64,000 bases of DNA from Pedobacter sp. B4-66. GTDB lineage: Bacteria; Bacteroidota; Bacteroidia; Sphingobacteriales; Sphingobacteriaceae. The stretch spans positions 155,988-219,987 of the forward strand of contig NZ_JAFVME010000004.1 in the NCBI RefSeq assembly GCF_018492665.1, given 5' to 3'. Shown here in pieces: positions 25,888 through 35,392 of this stretch; position 1 is the stretch's first letter; each line of letters starts with the position of its first letter. The notes beneath the pieces were generated by a model. That model ran no database searches and had not been told where the DNA came from. It was given only the letters and a program-made list of their open reading frames with translations. A program made the position numbers and the translations under genes.

Positions 25888-26595
25888 TTATCTACCGTCT
25901 CTAGAGTTCCTTAACTCTTCTGCCAATAACACTTTAATTTCGTCATCTAGTTTTAATAAGGCTTCACGACTGGTAGCCTCGTAATAACCTCTTATGCGAC
26001 GATGAGTATCAAGCAATACAAGCATATTACTATGAATAAATTTACGCTCAGAGCCAATCTGCTCTTGATGCGCATCTAAGGCTAATCCCTTTTTTATTAA
26101 TGTAAATAACTGGGTACTATCTCCAGTTAACAAATCCCATTTTCCTGCTTTTGCGGAAAGTGTTTTGGCGAAAGCCGAAAGCACTTGAGGCTTGTCAGTC
26201 CGAGGATCAATACTGATTCCTACAAAATGAATAGCCTTATTATGCTGATAAGTTTCATTAAAACCTTTCATTGCCTTTGTAGTAAATCCTGCGCCATTTA
26301 CCTCCGCTTTGCTGTAGAACAGACTAACTATTAAAATCTTATTTCTATAGTTACTTAAGTGAACAGAATCTCCATTTTGATTAACTAATTTAAAATCATT
26401 AACCTCATGGTAAATTGTATCCGGCACTTTATTACCCCTCACAGAATGAAATGTACTGGCTACTACTTTCTCCCCAAAAATAGGAAGTGGTTTATACCTG
26501 TTTTTCCCTTTTTCCTGGAGTAAATAATACAAAAATCCTGGTACCGCTAATATGGTGACCAGGATTAAGATTTTTTTTATTGGAGTACCCTTCAT
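25888..26595 (-). CDS. SCO/SenC-type thioredoxin-fold protein without the copper-binding cysteines
   Basis: A 235-residue protein with an N-terminal membrane anchor (about 8-26) and a SCO1/SenC-like domain (about 55-215). SCO proteins carry copper to the CuA site of oxidase subunit II through C-x-x-x-C and a distant His. Here the expected motif reads A97-E-V-N-G101, with no cysteine anywhere near it; the distant histidine (H188 in F-I-H-S-N-M-L-V-L-L-D) remains. The sequence around it (V-G-I-S-I-D-P, I-R-G-Y-Y) supports the family. Copper binding in the normal way is therefore unlikely. The gene overlaps the subunit IV gene by one base. Confidence 0.85.
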   Translation of the reverse strand: MKGTPIKKILILVTILAVPGFLYYLLQEKGKNRYKPLPIFGEKVVASTFHSVRGNKVPDTIYHEVNDFKLVNQNGDSVHLSNYRNKILIVSLFYSKAEVNGAGFTTKAMKGFNETYQHNKAIHFVGISIDPRTDKPQVLSAFAKTLSAKAGKWDLLTGDSTQLFTLIKKGLALDAHQEQIGSERKFIHSNMLVLLDTHRRIRGYYEATSREALLKLDDEIKVLLAEELRNSRDGR

Positions 26596-26954
26596 TAAAC
26601 CAAAGGCATATGTAAGTGTAAGTACCCGCCTTCAATTAACATCAAAACAATAAAGTAAAAGATAAAAATAAAAACAACGGATAAAGAAACCTGGAGTCCT
26701 ACTTTCTCATATTTAAGGTGCATAAAGTATGCAACAATATAGAATGCTTTTAATAAAGTTAATGCGATGTAAATGAAGTTACCTACGTGCTGAGACATAT
26801 AACCACCTGGTATAAGAACCAAAGCGATAATAAACTCAATTACTGTGATTGCAAGCAGGATACCAAATACCTGCCATATTTTCTTTTTGTCTAACCCAGC
26901 ATGTTCACCATGTGCATGCTCGTCGTGAGAGTGATCTGTATGTATTTCTGACAT
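26595..26954 (-). CDS. Cytochrome c oxidase subunit IV family protein
   Basis: A 119-residue protein with a His-rich cytoplasmic N-terminus (H-T-D-H-S-H-D-E-H-A-H) and three transmembrane helices, with Y-F-M-H-L-K-Y-E between the second and third as in CyoD/CtaF-type subunits. It is a small structural subunit of the heme-copper oxidase. It lies between the subunit III and SCO genes. Confidence 0.9.
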   Translation of the reverse strand: MSEIHTDHSHDEHAHGEHAGLDKKKIWQVFGILLAITVIEFIIALVLIPGGYMSQHVGNFIYIALTLLKAFYIVAYFMHLKYEKVGLQVSLSVVFIFIFYFIVLMLIEGGYLHLHMPLV

Positions 26955-26974
26955 AATATTTTAATTGAGAAAGA

Positions 26975-27682
26975 TTAAACTAGATAGAAGAATGTAAATA
27001 CGAATACCCAAACTAGATCAACAAAGTGCCAGTATAAACCAACCTTCTCAACCATTAGGTAATGACCGCGTTTTTCAAAAGTACCATTAATTGTCATGCA
27101 TAAAATGATGATGTTAATGATCACACCACTAAACACGTGGAATCCGTGGAATCCTGTAATTGTAAAGAATAGATTTGAGAACTGAAGTGCAGATACAGTA
27201 GATACCTCACCTGTAAACAAATGATGTAATGTTTCCATATTTGGGATCTTCCCCCAACCAAAGCCTTCATGGAACAAATGTGTCCATTCCGCAGCCTGGC
27301 AACCAAGGAACATAAAACCCCCTATAATAGTAGCAACCATCCACCATATTACTTCCTTTTTAGAGCGTCTGTGACCAGCCTCTACTGCAAGTACCATAGT
27401 TACCGAGCTCATGATCAAAATAAACGTCATAATACCCACAAAAACCAGTGGAGCACCACTATCAGTTATGCCTGGAATAGATTGGAAAACCAAATCCGGA
27501 TCTGGCCATGTAAACTTACTGAAGCGCTGCGCTCCGTAATAGATCAATAATGACGAAAATGTGAATGCATCAGAAACCAGAAAAAACCACATCATTATTT
27601 TGCCGTACTCTACAGACCACGGCGAGCGGCCCCCACTCCATGGAGTAGTTTTTACCTGATCTAATTGTGATAATGAACTCAT
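26975..27682 (-). CDS. Cytochrome c oxidase subunit III (second copy in the operon)
   Basis: A 235-residue heme-copper oxidase subunit III with about seven transmembrane helices, F-F-T-I-T-G-F-H-G-F-H-V near 170 and Y-W-H-F-V-D-L-V-W near 220. Bacteroidota oxidases commonly have two neighbouring subunit III-like genes, one longer and one shorter; this is the longer. It may guard against turnover inactivation and stabilise subunit I. It follows the shorter subunit III gene by 30 bases. Confidence 0.92.
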   Translation of the reverse strand: MSSLSQLDQVKTTPWSGGRSPWSVEYGKIMMWFFLVSDAFTFSSLLIYYGAQRFSKFTWPDPDLVFQSIPGITDSGAPLVFVGIMTFILIMSSVTMVLAVEAGHRRSKKEVIWWMVATIIGGFMFLGCQAAEWTHLFHEGFGWGKIPNMETLHHLFTGEVSTVSALQFSNLFFTITGFHGFHVFSGVIINIIILCMTINGTFEKRGHYLMVEKVGLYWHFVDLVWVFVFTFFYLV

Positions 27683-27712
27683 TTTGTAAATAGTAATAGT
27701 TTGTTAAAAATT

Positions 27713-28303
27713 CTAACTGTTCAAAAGTAAAAAAACATACAGATATATCCATAATATATCTATAAAATGCCAAAATATAGAAGCAATTTCCATCCGGTAC
27801 TTGCGCGTTTCTAACGGCATTTCTTTATAAGCGCCAATAAGGGCATTCAATACAATACATAAACCTGCAAAAATGTGTAATAAGTGGAAACCTGAAACTA
27901 CATAGATAACCGAAATAGCAGCATTGTTATTTACCATTGCTGCTCCGCTATTATAAAGAGACGACCAAGCTTCTACCTGCAGATAACCAAATATTACTCC
28001 CAAGCCAATTGTTAGCCACAGGAACAATCTTTGTTTTGAAATTTGACCATTTCTTAGTGCTCTTGATGCAAGAAATAAACAAATACTGCTACCTAATAAT
28101 GCAGCGGTACTATACATAAAAACATCAGGCAATACCAAACCATGGCCTTTACCTTTTGAGGCTGCGAAAACAATATAATAACTTGTCCAACCCCCAAACA
28201 TAATAGTCGAGGAAACTACAAACAACCAGATAACAAACTTTTTAGGTCTAGTATCGATAGGTGCTGAAGAATTCATATCCTCTTTACTTAATGTGTGTAC
28301 CAT
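27713..28303 (-). CDS. Cytochrome c oxidase subunit III (shorter copy)
   Basis: A 196-residue subunit III-like protein with five transmembrane helices, containing V-V-S-G-F-H-L-L-H-I-F-A-G near 135-150 and I-F-W-H-F-I-D-I-L-W-I-Y-L near 180. It starts with a short polar segment and a P-K-K-F helix start. It lies seven bases after ctaB and before the longer subunit III, all on one transcript. Confidence 0.91.
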   Translation of the reverse strand: MVHTLSKEDMNSSAPIDTRPKKFVIWLFVVSSTIMFGGWTSYYIVFAASKGKGHGLVLPDVFMYSTAALLGSSICLFLASRALRNGQISKQRLFLWLTIGLGVIFGYLQVEAWSSLYNSGAAMVNNNAAISVIYVVSGFHLLHIFAGLCIVLNALIGAYKEMPLETRKYRMEIASIFWHFIDILWIYLYVFLLLNS

Positions 28304-28309
28304 CTTAAA

Positions 28310-29188
28310 TTATTTAGCTATAAAATCAAAAAATAAAATCACTTGCACTAATGGCAGATAGAAGAAGGAACAAAACATTACCTTTCTTGCACTTGCCAAA
28401 TCCATATTAACCCACATTTTAAACGCTAGCCACGCAAATATCAATCCTGCAACTAATGACACTCCGGCTATATAATATCCACCAAATCCATAAAATGTAG
28501 GTAGTAAACTAACCGGAATCAATATTAACGTGCTGAGAAACGTTATAAATGCACTTGCTTTATCTCTTTTAGTAGTCGGCAGCAGCCTAAACCCTGCCTT
28601 TTTGTAATCATCATCAAGTACCCAGGCAATCGACCAGAAATGTGGGAACTGCCATACAAATTGCACTAGGAAAAGTATGACCGCTATTTCGTCTATTTTT
28701 CCATGAGCTGCAACATATCCTATAAGCGGAGGCAAAGCGCCTGGAATGGCACCAACAAACACTGCGATAGGTGACTTACGCTTTAAAGGAGTATAAGCAA
28801 ACGCATACAAAAATATCGAAAACACTGATAATAGACCTGTTTCAATATTTAGTTTACCCAACAACCATGTTCCAAGCATACCCATTACTAACCCAGATAC
28901 TAAACCTTGGCCTGTGGTCATATGTCCTGCAGGCATAGGACGATCTTTTGTTCTGGTCATTAGCTTGTCCAGATCAACTTCAATTACTTCGTTGAAGCAA
29001 TTTGCCGCAGATGTAACAAGGAATCCCCCTGCTATCAGAATAAGCCACTTAGTCCAGTCAATACCCGGTACTACACCAGCGATCTCTACCTGCGAACCAA
29101 TTAAAAAAGTAACTGATGCAGAAAACACAACCAGAAAGGTAAGTCTGAATTTAATGAGCTTAGAAAAATCTGTTAAAAACTGTTTCAA
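28310..29188 (-). CDS. ctaB: Protoheme IX farnesyltransferase (heme o synthase)
   Basis: A 292-residue UbiA-family membrane enzyme with about nine helices that adds a farnesyl group to heme b. Both Asp motifs are present: N-C-F-N-E-V-I-E-V-D-L-D-K-L-M-x-R-T with R-P-M-P near 65-85, and W-V-L-D-D-D-Y-K-K-A-G near 195. Its product is the substrate of CtaA encoded just upstream (11 bases between the genes). Confidence 0.95.
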   Translation of the reverse strand: MKQFLTDFSKLIKFRLTFLVVFSASVTFLIGSQVEIAGVVPGIDWTKWLILIAGGFLVTSAANCFNEVIEVDLDKLMTRTKDRPMPAGHMTTGQGLVSGLVMGMLGTWLLGKLNIETGLLSVFSIFLYAFAYTPLKRKSPIAVFVGAIPGALPPLIGYVAAHGKIDEIAVILFLVQFVWQFPHFWSIAWVLDDDYKKAGFRLLPTTKRDKASAFITFLSTLILIPVSLLPTFYGFGGYYIAGVSLVAGLIFAWLAFKMWVNMDLASARKVMFCSFFYLPLVQVILFFDFIAK

Positions 29189-29199
29189 ATTATATATAA

Positions 29200-30264
29200 T
29201 TAATGCTCTTGATTGTAAGTATCTGTTTTGTAAACTAACAAATACAGATAGTATTGCAGACTAAACAATAGGGTTGAAAATAAAATATGTAATGCCTGAG
29301 CATAGGGTGGTAATGCAAAATTCGATAATATTAATCCACTTACAATCTGAATGGTCAAAACTATTGCTATAGAATTGGCTACCATCAAAGCTGTAGCTTT
29401 ACCATTAAACCTGTCTTTAACTAATTTATAGATAACGATGTTTAATATAAGAACCAACATAGCAAAATCCCTATGGTAAGAAAAAATCTTACCTACTTTG
29501 GTTATCCATATTTCACGATCATTATACATTAAAGCTTTTGAAACTGCATCAACAGCTTCTCTTACTTCCGTCCCTAAAACAATTTGCACCACACTAACTA
29601 CTATTGCAAAAAAGATTAGAACCTTAAGCCAAACAACCTTTGCCATCACTATAGTTACCGATTTACGCATTTGCTGTGCATAGTTGTAAGTATAAACCAA
29701 TATGGCCAGAATGACTAAAGCCAGTAACATGTGTACGGTAACAATCCACGGAACTAAATTAGTTGACACCACTATTGATCCCAACCATGCCTGAAAAGCG
29801 ACAACCACTAAGTTCAGCCAACTTAATACAAGTATACGTTTCGCTGTTTTACGATAAGTGAAAGAATAAACAACCAATCCAACTAATAAAAACCCCGTTA
29901 TGGCTCCCATTAACCTATTTATATATTCGGTCCAGGTTTTTCCAACATTGAAAGTTTCGGGTTGTAAAATAGATTCATCATGTCTGATGCTATCGGCAAG
30001 GTGTCCTTTACCTAACTTATCAAGTGTTTTAGCAAAACGTTCATTCTTTACAACACGTTCAGCTACATACTTTTCCTTGTAATCAGCAGGTAATTGCGAT
30101 ACAGAGGTTGGAGGGATGTATTGATCAAAACACTTTGGCCAATCCGGACAACCCATACCAGATCCCGTACTACGTACTATCCCCCCTGCTAAAATTAGCA
30201 ATAAGGTTACAACTATCGTTATAAGGTTTAGCCTGATAAATCTATGCTCAGATTTAGGAACCAT
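29200..30264 (-). CDS. ctaA: Heme A synthase (COX15/CtaA family)
   Basis: A 354-residue membrane protein with eight helices. G-G-I-V-R-S-T-G-S-G-M-G-C-P-D-W-P near residues 23-40 is the family signature, E-Y-I-N-R near 113 carries a conserved catalytic Glu, and paired heme-ligand histidines appear in the helices (for example V-H-M-L-L near 180 and H-I-L-F-S near the end). It converts heme o to heme a for the oxidase encoded next to it. It is preceded by a strong terminator after ctaD, so it must rely on read-through or a promoter I cannot recognise. Confidence 0.94.
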   Translation of the reverse strand: MVPKSEHRFIRLNLITIVVTLLLILAGGIVRSTGSGMGCPDWPKCFDQYIPPTSVSQLPADYKEKYVAERVVKNERFAKTLDKLGKGHLADSIRHDESILQPETFNVGKTWTEYINRLMGAITGFLLVGLVVYSFTYRKTAKRILVLSWLNLVVVAFQAWLGSIVVSTNLVPWIVTVHMLLALVILAILVYTYNYAQQMRKSVTIVMAKVVWLKVLIFFAIVVSVVQIVLGTEVREAVDAVSKALMYNDREIWITKVGKIFSYHRDFAMLVLILNIVIYKLVKDRFNGKATALMVANSIAIVLTIQIVSGLILSNFALPPYAQALHILFSTLLFSLQYYLYLLVYKTDTYNQEH

Positions 30265-30280
30265 GGTGTGTATTAGATTT

Positions 30281-30331
30281 AAAAAAAATGAGGTACCTGT
30301 TGTAAGTATTTACCTACTGCAGATACCTCAT
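30281..30331 (-). terminator. Terminator between ctaD and ctaA
   Basis: On the minus strand, ATGAGGTA pairs with TACCTCAT (plus 30288-30295 and 30324-30331), with more pairing inside, and is followed by eight T (plus 30281-30288). It lies 19 bases past the ctaD stop and splits the respiratory cluster into two transcription units, or sets a step-down in expression between them. Confidence 0.8.
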
Positions 30332-30349
30332 CATATTATAAACTATATG

Positions 30350-32242
30350 CTAGTCTAATTTTGTTTTGCCTGCAGCTGCTTCTTCTTTCGCTTCCCATTC
30401 TCTTTGTACACGCTCAGCTTCAGCGTTTCCTTCAAAATCATGAGGCATATTCGAGCTCATAGTTTGAGAGAAAGGCACAGTTTGAGGAATAAAGTCTTCC
30501 TCAGCACCTGGCTTGCTATAGTCATATGGCCAACGATAAACAGTTGGGATCTCACCTGGCCAGTTACCATGGATACGCTCTACTGGAGTAGTCCACTCTA
30601 ATGTATTTGCTCCCCAAGGGTTTTGAGATGATACTTTTCCTTTAAAGATTGAATAGAAGAAGTTGAATAAGAATGCAACTTGAGCTAAAGCAGCAATGAT
30701 TGCAGACCATGTAACTAAAATATTTACAGTTACCCATTTCTGCATAAACTCGAACTCAGTGAATGCATAATAACGACGAGGAACCCCATCAAGACCTAAG
30801 AAGTGTAATGGGAAGAACACTAAATAAGCACAGATAAATGTGATCCAGAAGTGCAAATAACCAAGTTTGCTGCTCATCAATCTTCCAAACATTTTAGGGA
30901 AGTAATGATAAACACCTGCAAGCATACCAAATATTGCAGCAGACCCCATTACAAGGTGGAAGTGAGCTATAACAAAGTAAGTATCATGCAAGTTAATATC
31001 TAATGACGCATTACCTAAAAATATACCGGTTAATCCTCCAGAGATAAAGAAAGATACCATACCGATAGCAAATAACATTGCTGGAGTAAATCTAATATTA
31101 CCTCTCCATAATGTTGCTAACCAGTTGAATGTTTTAACCGCTGAAGGAACTGCAATAATCAACGTAGTAATCATAAACACACCGCCTAACAATGGGTTCA
31201 TACCTGTTACAAACATGTGGTGACCCCAAACGATGAATGATAATATTGTGATACCGATTAATGAATAGATCATCGCATGGTAACCGAAAATTGGTTTTCT
31301 TGCATTCACAGACATGATCTCTGAAGATAATCCCATCGCAGGCATAATTACAATATATACCTCTGGGTGTCCAAGGAACCAGAATAAGTGTTGCCATAAA
31401 ATTGGTGATCCACCTTCGTTAGGTAATACCTGAGTACCCATAACGATATCAGAAAGGTAGAAACTTGTTCCAAAACTACGGTCAAATACTAATAATACAA
31501 CACCTGCAACCAATACAGGGAAAGATAATATACCTAAAATAGCAGTTAAGAAAAACGCCCAGATTGTCAATGGCATTTTCCACAAATCCATTCCTTTAGT
31601 ACGCATGTTTAAGATAGTACTAACATAGTTGATACCACCCATTAGAGATGATGCAACGAAAAGTACCATACTGATTAACCACAAGGTCATACCTAAACCT
31701 GAACCACTAATAGCAGTCGGTAACGCAGATAACGGGGGATAAACCGTCCATCCTGCACTTGCCGGTCCTGTTTGGATAAAGAATGAGCTCATCATGATCA
31801 CACAAGCAATAAAGAAGAACCAGTATGAAAGCATATTAAGGAATGGCGATGCCATATCTCTTGCTCCAATTTGAAGCGGAATCAATAAGTTACTAAAAGT
31901 ACCACTCAGACCAGCTGTCAATACAAAGAATACCATGATGGTACCATGTATAGTAACTAATGCTAAATAAAAGTCGGGTTTAATCCTTCCACCTTCAGCC
32001 CATTTACCTAAAAATGTTTCTAAAAGAGGGAAACTTTTATCTGGCCAAGCTAATTGTATACGGAACAATATAGATAAGCCCATTGCTATAACAGCCATGA
32101 TAATACCAGTTATCAAAAACTGTTTAGCGATCATCTTGTGATCCTGACTAAAGACGTACTTCGTTAAAAAAGTCTCTTTGTGATGACCATGATCATCATG
32201 GCTATCGTGGTTATGTGTATCGTGTAATGATATAGTTGACAT
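30350..32242 (-). CDS. ctaD: Cytochrome c oxidase subunit I
   Basis: A 630-residue subunit I with twelve or more transmembrane helices and all ligands: heme a His in H-G-T-I-M-V-F-F, CuB His and the cross-linked Tyr in G-H-P-E-V-Y, the CuB pair in W-G-H-H-M-F, and heme ligands in H-D-T-Y-F-V-I-A-H-F-H. The glutamate in HPEV marks an A1-type enzyme. The N-terminus is His/Asp-rich (H-D-T-H-N-H-D-S-H-D-D-H) like that of subunit IV. It follows ctaC by 20 bases. Confidence 0.97.
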   Translation of the reverse strand: MSTISLHDTHNHDSHDDHGHHKETFLTKYVFSQDHKMIAKQFLITGIIMAVIAMGLSILFRIQLAWPDKSFPLLETFLGKWAEGGRIKPDFYLALVTIHGTIMVFFVLTAGLSGTFSNLLIPLQIGARDMASPFLNMLSYWFFFIACVIMMSSFFIQTGPASAGWTVYPPLSALPTAISGSGLGMTLWLISMVLFVASSLMGGINYVSTILNMRTKGMDLWKMPLTIWAFFLTAILGILSFPVLVAGVVLLVFDRSFGTSFYLSDIVMGTQVLPNEGGSPILWQHLFWFLGHPEVYIVIMPAMGLSSEIMSVNARKPIFGYHAMIYSLIGITILSFIVWGHHMFVTGMNPLLGGVFMITTLIIAVPSAVKTFNWLATLWRGNIRFTPAMLFAIGMVSFFISGGLTGIFLGNASLDINLHDTYFVIAHFHLVMGSAAIFGMLAGVYHYFPKMFGRLMSSKLGYLHFWITFICAYLVFFPLHFLGLDGVPRRYYAFTEFEFMQKWVTVNILVTWSAIIAALAQVAFLFNFFYSIFKGKVSSQNPWGANTLEWTTPVERIHGNWPGEIPTVYRWPYDYSKPGAEEDFIPQTVPFSQTMSSNMPHDFEGNAEAERVQREWEAKEEAAAGKTKLD

Positions 32243-32262
32243 AATGTGCTATTCCAGTATTG

Positions 32263-33504
32263 TTATTTTTTTAAAGCTATTTGATTCGTTTTAACTGCAG
32301 AAGTATCTTTTGCAGCGCTGTCAGCAGGAGTTGCAGCAGCTGGTTCAGTTGCAGGAGTCGAAGCTACAGGCAAATTAAATTGCTTCCTTAAATCATCAGT
32401 TAAGTATGTAGGTAATTCAGCAACCCAAGCATCATATTCCGCTTGTGAAACAACCTTAACCTCTCTTTGCATTTTGTAGTGACCATCACCACAAATCTTG
32501 TTACATAAGAACAAATATTTAAACTTAGGATCATTTGTTTTAGCTTTCATCTCCTCAGTAGTAATTGTAGGAGTGAATTCAAAATATGATGTCATACCTG
32601 GTACAGTGTTCAACTGAACTCTAAAATGCGGCATATAAAAACTATGGATCACATCTTTACTGGTAAGAATCAAACGAACCGGCTTATTAACTGGTATAAC
32701 CATAACTTCTGCAAGTTGATCATCCAATGTCTTTTTATCTTTAAAATCAATTCCCAAGCCGTTATCAGCGGTAATCAGTTTATAGTTTTTCAATCCAACT
32801 ACACCGTCAGCACCTGCATAACGAATTGCCCATGCAAATTGAGATGACGTAATCTCGATGCTGATAGGCTTGTTGTTAGGATCTTCAACTTTATAGAAAA
32901 TAGATCTCCAGGTAAGGAATCCCATAAGTACAAGAACTGTTAGAACTAAAGCTGGAATGATAGTCCAGATACGTTCAATAGTATTGTTATGAGGATAGTA
33001 ATAAGCTTTTCTTTTTCCACTATGTTTATAGAAATAAGCGAAAGCAAATAAAAGAATATGTGTTACAATGAAAACAATAGTAGTAAGAATCAATGTAATA
33101 TTGAACATCTGATCGATTTTCTTACCATGCTCAGAAGCTGCCTCAGGTAAGATCATGTTTCCATGAACTGTATATTCCCAATATACTCCATATAAACCTA
33201 CTATAAGAAATAATGCGAATAAACCTCCGTTTATAGCATCCCAGTTAATTCCTTTTGGTTTATCCTGAGCCTCACGGGTCAATTCATAAACCTTTAATGC
33301 CTTACCAACTATTGCTACAAATAAGCAAACCAGTAAAAATGCAAGAACATAGAACGTTGCCGTTTTATAAATCGGCCCCATATCAACAGGTTTCTCAGCG
33401 GTTGCAGCGGCCGCCTGTGCAAACGCGCTTGTATTTGCAAATGCAGCTACAATCACTGCTAGTGCCGCTATTGTTTTATTACTTATTAATTTTCTTAGAC
33501 TCAT
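32263..33504 (-). CDS. ctaC: Cytochrome c oxidase subunit II with CuA site
   Basis: A 413-residue subunit II, longer than usual. It has a signal peptide (1-29), two extra hydrophobic segments, the two standard helices, and the cupredoxin domain with CuA ligands: H in D-V-I-H-S-F and C-N-K-I-C-G-D-G-H-Y-K-M. The tail is an Ala/Pro-rich linker with no fused cytochrome c domain, so electrons must come from a separate cytochrome or from the ActE/ActA hemes. It lies directly after actF, which supports a complex III-oxidase supercomplex. Confidence 0.96.
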   Translation of the reverse strand: MSLRKLISNKTIAALAVIVAAFANTSAFAQAAAATAEKPVDMGPIYKTATFYVLAFLLVCLFVAIVGKALKVYELTREAQDKPKGINWDAINGGLFALFLIVGLYGVYWEYTVHGNMILPEAASEHGKKIDQMFNITLILTTIVFIVTHILLFAFAYFYKHSGKRKAYYYPHNNTIERIWTIIPALVLTVLVLMGFLTWRSIFYKVEDPNNKPISIEITSSQFAWAIRYAGADGVVGLKNYKLITADNGLGIDFKDKKTLDDQLAEVMVIPVNKPVRLILTSKDVIHSFYMPHFRVQLNTVPGMTSYFEFTPTITTEEMKAKTNDPKFKYLFLCNKICGDGHYKMQREVKVVSQAEYDAWVAELPTYLTDDLRKQFNLPVASTPATEPAAATPADSAAKDTSAVKTNQIALKK

Positions 33505-33572
33505 TTCCTTAAAAGTAGTAACACTGTACTTCTATTATACTATTATTTATTATATCCTATCCAGATCACCAA

Positions 33573-34787
33573 TTACAAATGGTGATTCAAACTTTCTTGT
33601 AAAAATGGATGGTTTTTTGCAATCAAAGGTTTCTTGCTTAATCCATTTAAAACCGTAAAGGTAAACAAACCTACAAAACCTATTGCAGTACCAACTTCAA
33701 TAATACCAAAACCATGGTGTTCCTCAACAGTTCCTGGCATAATCATTTGATAATAATCAACCCAGTGACCACACAATACAATGATCGATACTGTCAATAA
33801 AATATTTTCCTGCCTTTTATTATCTCTATCCATTAACAGCAATAACGGTGCAAGGAAGTTTAAAACCAAATTCAGGTAGAACCAGAACTCATAGTTATCA
33901 AATCTTTTGTAAAAATATACTGTCTCCTCAGGCATGTTTGCATAGTAGATAAGCAAGAACTGAGCAAACCATACATAAGTCCAGAAGATAGAGAAACCAA
34001 AGATAAATTGACCTAAGTTATGCAAGTGACTATTGTTTACCCAAGCCATATAACCTGATTTTCTTAATAAAATAAGGATAATAGCAATAGTAGCTAAACT
34101 ACTAACCCACATTGCTGCGAAGTTATACCATCCAAACATTGTAGAGAACCAGTGTGCTTCAAGTGACATAACTGTATCGAAAGCAAATATTGGAGTAGTA
34201 AATCCGTAAATCACAAGAAATACACATGAATATTTAAAGCTTTTTCTGTATGAATTTAAACCACCCTCTAAATCCTCGTTATTAGATAATTTAGCAAGTA
34301 ATAAAGCGAAGAAGCTATATACACCTAAGAAGATTACCTGACGTGCCATAAAGAAAGGCACATTTAGAAATGCTGACTTACCTTGTATTAATTTATCAAA
34401 GTTTTCGCTTTTAGGATCAGTTAAACCCGGAGCATTCCAATGATGATATAAATTGTGAGTATATAAACCTGCAGCCATAACAGCAATTAAAATCACTACC
34501 GCAATTGGTAATGCTTTAGCCATTGCTTGAGGTACACGTAGTATAGCAGCAGACCAACCAGCTTGCGCTACAAATTGAACAGCTAAAAAGAATGCGCCTG
34601 ACATGCAAACACAAGCGAAGTAATAAGCCATTAATAACAGGTTAGCAAAAGTACGCTCGTGAAGCGCCTCAGCCGAAAAGCCGTAGCCTATAGCCAATAA
34701 TCCTATTACTATAGCGATTATGCTTAGGTTCTTTGCTTTACCTGTAAACTCAAACTGCTCAGTTAAATTATAATTATGAGTTCCCAT
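33573..34787 (-). CDS. actF: Alternative complex III subunit ActF (quinol:cytochrome c oxidoreductase)
   Basis: A 404-residue membrane protein with ten transmembrane helices, related to NrfD/ActC. It contains the A-Q-A-G-W-S-A-A-I-L-R-V-P and F-G-W-Y-N-F-A-A-M-W segments common in ActF. ActF forms part of the membrane domain of alternative complex III. It sits in the canonical order after actE and before ctaC. Confidence 0.92.
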   Translation of the reverse strand: MGTHNYNLTEQFEFTGKAKNLSIIAIVIGLLAIGYGFSAEALHERTFANLLLMAYYFACVCMSGAFFLAVQFVAQAGWSAAILRVPQAMAKALPIAVVILIAVMAAGLYTHNLYHHWNAPGLTDPKSENFDKLIQGKSAFLNVPFFMARQVIFLGVYSFFALLLAKLSNNEDLEGGLNSYRKSFKYSCVFLVIYGFTTPIFAFDTVMSLEAHWFSTMFGWYNFAAMWVSSLATIAIILILLRKSGYMAWVNNSHLHNLGQFIFGFSIFWTYVWFAQFLLIYYANMPEETVYFYKRFDNYEFWFYLNLVLNFLAPLLLLMDRDNKRQENILLTVSIIVLCGHWVDYYQMIMPGTVEEHHGFGIIEVGTAIGFVGLFTFTVLNGLSKKPLIAKNHPFLQESLNHHL

Positions 34788-34801
34788 TTATTTCTTCTTT
34801 T

Positions 34802-35392
34802 CTATTTTGCTTTTTGTAATTGTTGTACATAAAGTACTACTTTCCATCTCTCTTCTGGTGACAATTGAGAACCATAAGCTCCCATCATGTTAACACCATA
34901 TTTAATTGTATGATAAATCTTACCAGCGGAAAGATCTTTCATTAAACCTCCTCTTGAAGAGGTTTTCTCAGGATCATGAAATGATGGAACACCATTAATT
35001 TTTTCCAATTTAACAAGGTGACCTTGTCCGTCTCCTTCTTTACCATGACAAGGAGCACAAAATGCATTAAATAAATGCTGTCCTTGTAAAAGATTTTGCT
35101 CAGTTAGGGGCAAACTGTTAATCAATTTAACACTAGCTTCTTCATAACCTTCTTTTGTATTTGGATAAACATCCTCTTCAACAAATCCAACCGGAGCAGT
35201 ATGCTTTGGTGGAGTTTGAGCGGTTTGTCCGTTTGCAAAGTTTTTATTTGCCTGATCCGGATTATAAGCAATCGGATCATACATATTCCTTGCATATTCT
35301 AAGCCCGTACTACGATTATCTCTGCATGCTGAAAAAACAACAGCAGTGGCAAGAATACAAAACGAGGTTAAAACTACTTTATTCCTATTCAT
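34802..35392 (-). CDS. actE: Alternative complex III monoheme cytochrome c subunit ActE
   Basis: A lipoprotein of 196 residues from the chosen start: M-N-R-N-K leads a signal with the lipobox F-S-A-C. There is one C-A-P-C-H heme motif and a Met-containing C-terminal part (N-M-M-G-A-Y-G-S) for the axial ligand. In-frame ATGs at 35401 and 35413 would lengthen the n-region and overlap ActD more; 35392 gives the normal lipoprotein signal. It receives electrons from the ActA hemes and may pass them to the oxidase. Confidence 0.88.
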   Translation of the reverse strand: MNRNKVVLTSFCILATAVVFSACRDNRSTGLEYARNMYDPIAYNPDQANKNFANGQTAQTPPKHTAPVGFVEEDVYPNTKEGYEEASVKLINSLPLTEQNLLQGQHLFNAFCAPCHGKEGDGQGHLVKLEKINGVPSFHDPEKTSSRGGLMKDLSAGKIYHTIKYGVNMMGAYGSQLSPEERWKVVLYVQQLQKAK

